A DNA stretch of 64,000 nucleotides from positions 806,001 through 870,000 of the forward strand of contig NC_061462.1 in assembly GCF_022581195.2 (NCBI RefSeq), read 5' to 3'. This DNA comes from Helicoverpa zea. Lineage: Eukaryota; Arthropoda; Insecta; Lepidoptera; Noctuidae. Below, piece by piece: positions 56,601-64,000 of this stretch (positions are counted from its first letter, which is position 1; every line of letters begins with the position of its first letter). The notes beneath the pieces are model-generated. The model ran no database searches. It saw only the letters and a list, made by a program, of their open reading frames with translations, and was not told the origin of the DNA. The translations under genes were made by a program, and so were the position numbers.

Positions 56601-56869
56601 CAGTCCAGGTGTGCCCCGCATGGGAAGGGCACCGCCGGGTCCTCGTCGAGGCTTTGGGCGGCGGCGACCTCTCGCGTCCGGCCCTGGTTCAGGCCATGGT
56701 CCGGGGCGAGAGGGAATGGGATGCCGTCGCCTCCTTCTGCGAAGCGGTCATGCTCGAGAAGGAGGAGGCGGAACGCCAGAGAGTTCGCACCTCTCATCCC
56801 GGCCGCCGCGCTGGACCAGGTAGACACCATGGGCGCCGGGTGTCGCGAGATGACTCCCGGCCACCGTAG
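53681..56869 (+). pseudogene. LINE ORF2 (endonuclease-reverse transcriptase) with one in-frame stop
   Basis: The frame opens after TGA at 53678-53680 and runs 1,062 codons to TAG at 56867-56869, about full length for an R1-type ORF2, interrupted only by TAA at 54653-54655 (codon 325 counted from 53681). The endonuclease domain comes first: QANINHCARAQDLL, the catalytic Glu in AEPY (53801), GDFNAKN (54059) and SDH (54287). The RT domain follows the stop: GPDGLPGKAW, YRPIVLLDEVGKLFERVV, HQFGFRKGRSTVDAI, motif A with Asp at 55430 (LDIANAFNTLPW), motif B GVPQGSVLGP (55598) and motif C YADD (55697-55708). A C-terminal CX2CX9HX4C (from 56558) matches the cysteine motif of the clade. The protein nicks the target and primes cDNA from element RNA. 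There is no AUG in this frame near the junction; the first is at 53765. All catalytic residues remain, so the stop looks recent. Confidence 0.92.
53753..54655 (+). other. ORF2 endonuclease (EEP/APE-like) segment upstream of the stop
   Basis: This is the translatable piece before the nonsense codon. It carries the complete set of endonuclease motifs (Glu of AEPY, GDFN, the SDH triad) plus part of the linker (RARRQVYWWSCEIAALREAC). Translation would end at TAA within PPDA-stop-AREAEL, where the flanking sequence continues smoothly in frame, so no deletion or frameshift is involved. Confidence 0.9.
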
Positions 56870-57168
56870 GCGTGGGTCTGTGGGCGGTGAGTTCGGGTGG
56901 CTCATCGTCCCTCTGTCTTTCTAGACGACAGACCCGTGTCGACGGCGCGCGTTGTTCCACGCGCTCCTCAAAGAGATGTCAGCAACCCCAGCGGGGCCCA
57001 GCAGGGCCAAGGCCTGCCGGGGCTGCGGGTTGTTCGAAAGAGATACCGCGGCCCTGGTACATAAAAGGCCTATGACGGAACACGACGATTTTAGTCAGTA
57101 AGAGTCTGACACTCCCTCACCGCTGCTAACCCACAGCTGGAGGGGTCATTTGATGATTTTACGTCGAT
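56870..57168 (+). other. LINE 3' UTR
   Basis: GC-rich UTR with CAGCAACCCCAGCGGGGCCC (also found as a 41-bp patch at 16959-16999) and a terminal block TCAGTAAGAGTCTGACACTC, CCTCACCGCTGCTAACCCAC, GGAGGGGTCATTTGATGATT that is shared with the window's first bases. Conserved 3' ends in this clade are usually recognised by the element's RT. Confidence 0.85.
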
Positions 57169-57187
57169 AAAAAAAAAAAAAAAAAAA
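57169..57187 (+). other. LINE poly(A) tail
   Basis: Uninterrupted A run directly joining the right target duplication; its last one or two A's may belong to the duplication. Confidence 0.9.
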
Positions 57188-57203
57188 AAGTAATCTTTCC
57201 ACA
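57188..57203 (+). repeat. LINE target-site duplication, right copy
   Basis: AAGTAATCTTTCCACA, perfect match to 52092-52107. Confidence 0.93.
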
Positions 57204-57704
57204 GACAACTAATTATCATACGGTGATCTTTGTCCATTGTATGAATGCAACTTAATTTATTTATTCTTGAACCCACACAGGCTTTGCCATACTAGGCTTT
57301 AGGCCTTAATACCCCATCAATAATTGATGTTATTTTCCAATGTTTGTTCATTAAAGTCTAACACGAATGGACGCAGTGACCCATGCATTATAATTGGTTG
57401 TGCATTGTACTAAAGCAACAACACCGTTTAATTAATTGGTTCATGCATTATTTACTGGCCCTGAGGCTTGGCTGGATGCCAAAATAATAATTAGTAGGTG
57501 CAGTTGTTTCTGAACAAACAAAACATTCGAAATGCAGACTTGTAGGCATATAATAAGCTGACGTGTATTGAATGCCGTTGGATGGATAAGCCAATACAGC
57601 GAACATTTACACCTTATCATGTGATACCAAATATAGTGAGGTCTTGTTGTCAAAGCCTTGCAAATCGGTCGAGCATAAGGTTAAGCAACGCTTAATCGTT
57701 GTTA
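57204..57704. other. Unassigned AT-rich DNA
   Basis: Host flank of the LINE; nothing recognised. Confidence 0.45.
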
Positions 57705-57845
57705 TTTGAAGAACCTTGGCAGTCGTTACGAGTAGCTAGTAAATCTGACACCAGTCTAACCTAGAGGTTGCCTGGGTAACTCTGTTGAAGACGTTAGATA
57801 GGCCGTCGCTCCTTGTAAAACACTGGTTCTGAGCTGTATACGGTT
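57705..57845 (-). repeat. GTCGGCTTCCAG-family fragment
   Basis: The reverse complement shows CAGAACCAGTGTTTTACAAG, GAGCGACGGCCTATCTAACG, GTTACCCAGGCAACCTCTAG and CTCGTAACGACTGCCAAGGT, the middle and 3' part of the family. Confidence 0.7.
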
Positions 57846-59812
57846 TTACTGGAAAATGGCTAGTCATATGATGATTTGGTTTTGATGTGAAAAATTATTT
57901 TCTGTGGTTTTGATGTGAAAGCCCCACAGACAGACAGAGTTATTTTCATATTTATAATAAGAGCAAAGACACATTATACAGTAGTATTTTATAATGCCAG
58001 ACACAGTGTACCTTTCTATGAAAACCTTTTCTTCTTTATTTTGTGATCAAATATCATTTTGTTTTTGATTATTTTTTTGATTACTCAAGTCTCTAGAGTT
58101 TAATTTATTCTGTGCTGATGAATTATTCTATTGACACAAATATATTTTACTTAGACGAATAATAATAGACACAGGCAAAAAATATATCAGAAAATAGGCA
58201 ATATTTTTTTGATAAGTAAACAACTTTATTATTTAACTTTTAGCACCTCTGTGAGGCACATACTTTTTCACAAAGAGGTAGTATAAGCATTTACTACCCA
58301 TTACACACAAGCATTGATATGGTGTGTCCACTATAAGTCTAGTATGATCACGATGAAATAACTTAAGAAAAAAACATTGGTATTAGCCAACATTATACTC
58401 AAACAATTTTACTTGAGTTACACAAGCCCCTTATTCTTGGTCATCATGGTGCAAAGACCGTTTCTATTAACATAATTCCCCATTTTCTTCCTCATCATTC
58501 CTTAAAGATGGAGTTGAGGGAGAAGAATCATATTTCTTCAGAAATAACCCAGCTACACCATAATCAGTATTTAACGAAGTTCGCAGAGAGCACGAACATA
58601 ATTTCTTCCTAAGCGAAATCCAACGAAAAATATACCTTACATTTTTTTATAGAATTTATTACGAGTCGCTAAGCTGAAATAGGTGCGAGATTTCTTTGGG
58701 ATACTTTATTTAAGTCATACTTATTAGATTTTTCCGACGGTATCCCTGTATGAACTACATGTAATATTATTGGCAGTTTTCCTTTTATAGTTAATCTATT
58801 GTAATTTAAAACAAAATTACATTGAAATTTTGGCAGTTTTTTTTGCTTGGAAGTAACGATATGTGAGGTTTTTTAGAGCTTTATCATCCATCTTGATCAA
58901 ATTTCTTTAATTATAAAATTGCTCAATTAATATAATAATCAACGATGGAAATCGAAATACAAAAAGCAGAATAATAAAATGTTCTAACAATTTCACACTG
59001 CAAGGGCGAAACGATGTTTCAAATGACCCATCCAAGTCGATGTCAATTTGTTGAAAATTTAATTCCGACTCTCATCGCATACAAGAATAGACTTTATTAC
59101 TCTCAAAATTGAGTTAATATTCAGTCTGGCAGCACATAACAGAATTGAGATCATAAAATACTTTTTTTTCATCAAAATGACAAAGAATACGGCCAGTTAA
59201 AGCCTATACAAAAAATTGGTTCATACAGTCTGAGTGGTGTTGTTGGAAATTAGGTTTTAATATATGGAGATAAGGTCGGGATTTATTTTAGATGTAGTGG
59301 TGCTTGTTCGTTTAATGTGACATTATAATAAATTGTTTGTTTGTTGTGTCGCGTGGCTGCAGGAACACGTTACAATGCCACATTGTTGTGTCACAGATAG
59401 TACTTTTTTGTACCTTTTTTATGAACACTCCATTTGGACCAACAAAACAATTTTGGACATATAAACGCGTTCATTTTTGGACATTGTTCTATACTCAAAT
59501 CCTAATTGTTCCAAGATATATTATGTAAGTATTCCAAAATAAAAATATACGTTTATTTAGATTTCACTTAAATATAAAAGTTAAGTTGTTTCCTGCTGCG
59601 CTCCATGCTTCAGTAGTTCCTTAGATACCGGTATATAAAGATACGTCAACAGAATCGACAAATAAAATGTCTAATTGGTAGTTGGTAGTAGGTTGAATGG
59701 CATTCAGTTCAAAATATCTGAGGTATATGTAAATACGTGATACGTTTACTAACACTAACTGAAACTCGGCATGAAGTGGTGGCAACACAAACACGTAGTG
59801 TTCTACAACTCT
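57846..59812. other. Unassigned AT-rich DNA
   Basis: No gene or clear mobile element. Confidence 0.45.
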
Positions 59813-59893
59813 ACGTAGAGACTGCTCTATGTAGAGACTGACGTACGTAGAGTCTACAGCGGTATGTAGAGATGATGTAGAGACTATCATGAG
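59813..59893 (+). repeat. Short degenerate tandem repeat of (TA)CGTAGAGACTG words
   Basis: GTAGAG recurs five times in about 80 bp: CTACGTAGAGACTG, CTATGTAGAGACTG, GTACGTAGAGTCTA, GTATGTAGAGATGA, TGTAGAGACTATCA. Spacing is 13-20 bp. Confidence 0.7.
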
Positions 59894-61044
59894 AGCTCGT
59901 TAGTTCATGCATCTGTTACTAGAGATTGTAGAGTCGAATTATGTTACTTGTGGCAGAGTTATTACTGAGTTTTGTCTTTTAAGATATTCATACTTAAATC
60001 TGTTGAAAGCTATACTGTTATTGTAAAACTGAAGTGTTTGTAATCTCTAACTATTGACCGATTTGCACATTTTTTTCGGAATTCATTTATTCAGGAAGGG
60101 ACAGAAATCTCATACAGGGGCCCATGCACTTTAAAGAATCAGATTTTATAGTGAAACATTGGTACATAGTTAACTCAAAATATTTATTCAAACTTGGCTG
60201 CAAAACAGCACTATTTGAACGTCAAAATTTACAGAAGAAAGCCCCCCAAAACGCCCACTCTTCATCACTTCCTATGTGTTTTTGCTGCGAAGAAGAAGTG
60301 GCGCAGCAAACTCCTCAGCAACACATGTCTGTCTGTAGGTTAGAAGAAACTTTCAACTATATTTTTTATACAATGCTTTTTATATTAACAACCTTCTATT
60401 TACAGGTGTAAGAGGTTTAAATATAACACGTAGCACTTACAATCGCAGTTCAAGGAACGACCGATGGCACGCGACCAGCATCACACAACAAGAAGTTGTA
60501 TTGTATCGAGTGCCAGAGAGTGAACAATTCCATCCGATTAGCACAACGTGTGCCGTTTAGTGGAACACTTTAAAGTAGAATCTTTTCTTAAAGATTTCTG
60601 GCAAGTTTTCAGAATACGAAAATCACAAATTGCATCAGTTTGAGAACCTCCATGTTTTACCCAAAACCGTACAAATATTAAAACCTTTTTAACAAAGATT
60701 TATACTAAATTACTCTGTAAAAACAAAATAATTATAAAAAATCCAATCTCAAATACAATACCCTCGGGTACAGTTTCAGGCAGTAATTATTCTCTTTTTA
60801 AACGCCAAAATGATAAAAACACGCAAACAAACAATTTATGATGCCTAATTCATCGTTTAAATTAGTAAGTAAAAGCCTACTTTCCCTAGAGAAAAGCAAA
60901 GTAACAAATAATCACTCTGTCGCTGACGTCCATCGTTGATTGCTTAGCCTTCAAGCTGAATAAGTTCCTTTTTTAGATTTCCTTCTACAACCGTGACATT
61001 CATTTATTTATTTACTAACTTTTTCCCACAGTTTCACCCTCATA
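59894..61044. other. Unassigned, with a Helitron-like 5' scrap at 60008-60080
   Basis: CTATACTGTTATTGTAAAAC then TGAAGTGTTTG and CTAACTATTGACCGATTTG resembles the family's first 70 bases. A 95-codon ORF at 60124-60411 is unrecognised. Confidence 0.4.
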
Positions 61045-61612
61045 TCTTAATAATATATACCTACAAATGTGAAAGAATGTATCGATAATGGATTCTTGTT
61101 TCTCTTTCACGCAAAATCGACTGGATGGATGTTCATGAAACTTGACAGAAATCTAGCTTATACAGCAATGAATTTTAAGCACTGCACAAAAAAAAACTGG
61201 TGGTCCAGAATCATTAACAGAACATATTTACATCATAAATAAAAAAATAAAAAAATCTTTTGTCCGCCCTAAAATCAGCAAAATATGGATACCAACTATT
61301 CTTACGCGCTTGGAGCAGCGCTCGCGTCAGTAAACCGGTTTCGCGTTGCCGCCGTGCATACTATGACGACTGTGACCGTACAATCGGTTAAAAAATAAAC
61401 ATCTTTCGATATCAATAACTTTTCTTTTTTGTACTAAAACACGACAAAATAAAAATATACGTATCTATAAAACATATGTAACTATAAGTTGACAAAGTTT
61501 GCGCACTGGATTAAATTCATTCCTGTATATCAGAATAATATATAGGCTACTTTTATCCGGATGCGAAAAGTATTTCTGTCATAAAGTGGGTGAATCCCCT
61601 GGCAGAAGCTAG
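61045..61612 (+). mobile_element. Helitron-like element, diverged, about 570 bp
   Basis: A 5'-type segment (TCTTAATAATATATACCTAC, AAATGTGAAAGAATG) and a 3'-type segment (GGCTACTTTTATCCGGATGC, CCCCTGGCAGAAGCTAG then T, CTAG at 61609-61612) bracket extra sequence with an unrelated GC-richer patch (61310-61380). Whether both ends belong to one unit is uncertain. Confidence 0.45.
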
Positions 61613-62982
61613 TTTGAAATATTTTCCCGTCAAACCTTCATCTGACCGTATTCTGCACCATTGAACATCTTTATCGGAGTAAAAGGGGTAACATTATTGA
61701 ATTATGTACAAACCATTTCGTACAGCCATATAAAGACTATCGTAAATCCTTCTGAACCTTTGATCTGTTCTAAAGACCGCGAAACAATTACGATATCTGA
61801 CATCTGTCAATTTGGGTCGCCATACTTTTACATTTGAAAGTAACACACTGAACAATTATTGGTTGAATGTTTCAATATGATTAACATCAATACCTTTGCA
61901 GCAGTTACTCATGGATATTTTTAAAATGTTCTTATCACAGATTCGGTTATCTTGTTAACTAAAAGATCATTACATAAACCAAACAAACAAAGAAGAAGAA
62001 CATTTCTTCGCAGCCGTTTAGCATAATTTCCTTATCACATTATTTAAATATATCCCTCCAAAATACTCGTAATTTGATAAGGACAAAATGAGCATTAACT
62101 TTGTCTAAAGCACTCTAATACCATAAACGGATAATAGACAGACAGACAAACTTTCAGACTGATAATATTAGTAAGGATTTTAGGGACAGGATTAGTATAA
62201 GCGTGGGCAGTCGTCCCACGCTTCTGTGACTCTATAGAGGCTGTATTAGGACCAGTTAAAACCATCCTTTGGGAAATACGAACCACGGTTAGCGTGTAGA
62301 TTATAGGAACCATGAAACTCTGTGTTACTATCTCTCGCACTGTAATCATGTTAAATCGTGCCAGTGTTCTGCCTAAAATACCTATAACGCATTAAAAGAA
62401 AAACAGCAGTTTTGAGAAAACCACGAGACACTGTATTTTTTTTTTGCTAATTTCTCTCATACATGAACCCAGTCCTCTAAAAATATTAGATAAATGTTAC
62501 ACAACAAAGGTGATAAAAATATTGTGAATATCAATGTACGTTTGTAATGAGTACATAGCTGAACAGATTTGATAAGACGTGCAGATGCCCTAAGCACAGT
62601 TTTAAACTACTTTTTATCAGGAAGCAAACAGCAAAAGCTTATGGGAAATAATTACTTAATTTCTTGGTGTACAATAAAGCATAATCTATCTATCTACTTA
62701 AACGCGGGTGAAACCCAGTGATACGAGTAGTAATCATGTAAACATCAAGAGCTAATTTACTTGTAGCAATATTGTATGGAGCAATTAACTGGAAGCCTCA
62801 AAGAGATTTTTTAATTACTAATTAGGTACTCTGTTATCCGAGCATCTCCATATAGCAGTAATAAAGCTTTGCCAGTGTGTAATTAGAATTTCTGATGACT
62901 TTAATTTTATATCTAGGAAACTGTTTTATAAACTACGCGAGGAATATTAAATCGTTTAAAGATACATAGAACTTTAAGAGTT
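61613..62982. other. Unassigned AT-rich DNA
   Basis: No gene or clear repeat. Confidence 0.45.
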
Positions 62983-63404
62983 CCCGCACGCAGCAAACTT
63001 TTAGTCGGCCGATAGTTTTTTTGGGCTTGTAGATCAGTGCGAAGATGAATGGTAGTCCTCTTATTATAAAGCTCAGGAATTAAACTGGTTTCAGACCGAC
63101 TATAGTTCGGCCATTCAGAGAATGCGTTCCTGACACGTCGCGATTGAACTGACGACGTAACTTTGCAATGGCGTTGCAGTTACGATAAAAATATTTTTGC
63201 TGGTTGTTTACCGTTTTAACAATTGAGGAGCATTAAAACAACATTATTATATCAATAATCAATGAATGTTATTACGTCGTCAGTTCAATCGCGACGTGTC
63301 AGGAACGCATTCTCTGAATGGCCGAACTATAAATACTTTGATTGAATTCACGATTTTGGATCTAACTGTCGACCGACCGTTTAGTCTACTGTTGTAACAT
63401 CACT
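62983..63404 (-). mobile_element. TIR family H, copy 3, carrying MITE B
   Basis: Left end CCCGCACGCAGCAAACTTTT then AGTCGGCCGATAGTTT; right end CTAACTGTCGACCGACCGTT then TAGTCTACTGTTG, in inverse relation. The minus strand aligns with H copy 2, and MITE B lies at the corresponding position in the middle. Confidence 0.6.
63105..63327 (-). mobile_element. MITE B, copy 3 (223 bp)
   Basis: Both complete ends GTTCGGCC/GGCCGAAC are present with TATA outside each. The centre is the reverse complement of copies 1 and 2, with one visible difference (TTATTACGTC instead of TAGTTACGTC next to the right arm). Confidence 0.92.
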
Positions 63405-64000
63405 AATTAGTATCACTAATTAGTACGTCACTATAGCTTCTGTCATAATCTGTCATCGTCTATATCCTGGAGATTGGCTTTGTAATTGTGGTGCAGTGAA
63501 CTGTTATTATTGACATAGTTTCTTTAGAATAAAATAAAACCACTAATAAAAAAGTAAGACAAGTCAAGATAAATATTTTCCCACTATAAGCACAAAAAAA
63601 ATAGTAATAAAAAAATGTTAAGCTGAAATAATGTCGTCCGGCTATTTGGAGCACAATCACGAGTGTTCGTGCCTGTGTTAAGTGCCCCGCTAATGACAGA
63701 CTGTGCCTTTTTGTGCCTTTTGTGGCAAAACTTACAGGCTGAGTCATTGCCACTTCACATTTTAAGCCTCAATAGCTAAGTATTTCGAGGATTCAAGAAA
63801 GTTTTCAGAAAATATTTACACCGTTTTGATGAAATACTTAGCTACAAATTTTATGATTTATTATTCAGAAAAGAATACTACCAAAATAAATGTTAATGAG
63901 ATAACAACTTATACTTAAATCATCATAATTTATAAATGTCAGACTATAATATGAGTTCTAACATTCAGAAATAACATACTCCTCATTATATTACTACACG
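63405..64000. other. Unassigned AT-rich DNA to the window edge
   Basis: No feature seen. Confidence 0.45.

Larger units (their letters stand above)
52108..57187 (+). mobile_element. R1-clade non-LTR retrotransposon, 5'-truncated (about 5.1 kb)
   Basis: It carries a gag-like ORF1, an ORF2 with apurinic-type endonuclease, reverse transcriptase and C-terminal CCHC motif, a 3' UTR of about 300 bp and a poly(A) tail of about 20 A. The 16-bp target duplication bounds it exactly. It begins inside ORF1, so the 5' UTR, promoter and ORF1 start are lost. GC content is far above the host DNA. Protein motifs and layout fit the R1 clade, but the site is ordinary AT-rich DNA, not 28S rDNA. A second copy's 3' end is at 1-54. 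It is immobile by itself: no promoter and a stop in ORF2. Confidence 0.93.

Noticed and set aside
52205..56960. Many long ORFs in other frames and on the minus strand across the LINE (for example 52644-53258, 53263-54000, 54850-55470 and 56222-56905 on the minus strand)
   Set aside because: They are shadow frames of GC-rich ORF1 and ORF2. None carries a recognisable domain, and the plus-strand frames have complete gag, endonuclease and RT motifs.
1..64000. CRISPR arrays, prokaryotic operons, rRNA genes
   Set aside because: No regular short repeats with unique spacers, no rRNA-like sequence, and gene density, introns and repeats all fit an insect genome.

Overview
The window looks like gene-poor, AT-rich nuclear DNA from a moth (Lepidoptera, probably a noctuoid). 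The reasons are a repeat repertoire typical of moths: Helitron-like units that begin TCTATACTAATATTATAAA and end CTAG, a GTCGGCTTCCAG repeat family, a tRNA-derived SINE, AGGGTTCCGTACCTC/(GTCT)n composites and an R1-clade LINE. I could support no host protein-coding gene. The only convincing coding sequence belongs to transposable elements, so this is probably intergenic DNA or a very large intron. Family names rest on recognition by eye; no database was searched.

Left third (1-20.1 kb). The window opens with the last 54 bases of an R1-like LINE copy. Next come a hAT-type MITE with an 8-bp target duplication (185-476), a fold-back repeat (1378-2128), the empty copy of a TIR family here called H (2567-2749), and a Helitron-like unit with a 120-bp tandem array (4456-5230). 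A retrocopy-like block lies at 5472-6134. A probable TIR element (about 6630-7909) precedes a 1.9-kb GGCGGATCC-ended element (8858-10783) that carries a second hAT element (9502-10464) with a clean 8-bp duplication. At 14.6-17.4 kb several elements are nested; one holds a broken two-exon PIF/Harbinger transposase remnant. Two identical copies of a 223-bp TIR MITE (here called B) sit at 17655-17877 and 19825-20045, the second inside an H copy.

Middle (20.1-52 kb). This is mostly unassigned AT-rich DNA. Recognisable islands are a GC-rich PIF-type MITE with 99-bp inverted repeats (29471-29825), a tRNA-derived SINE (30445-30735), a second hAT-type MITE (38890-39140), a 2.7-kb (GTCT)n composite (41058-43790), a short RT relic (44957-45024) and a complete 184-bp Helitron-like unit (45518-45701). 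A few GC-richer low-repeat islands (25.5, 31.4, 34.6 and 37.1 kb) are candidates for conserved regulatory DNA.

Right end (52-64 kb). A GC-rich R1-clade LINE (52108-57187) is flanked by a 16-bp target duplication. It is 5'-truncated inside ORF1. ORF2 keeps its endonuclease, RT and C-terminal CCHC motifs but has one in-frame stop at 54653. The window ends in AT-rich DNA with a third MITE B copy (63105-63327), again inside an H copy and at what appears to be the homologous TA site.

The strongest leads are the young MITE B family and its repeated insertion at one position of H, the nearly intact LINE with one nonsense codon and no AUG for ORF2, and the arrays of GCGAGCGAAGCGAGC motifs shared by two nested, seemingly unrelated elements.
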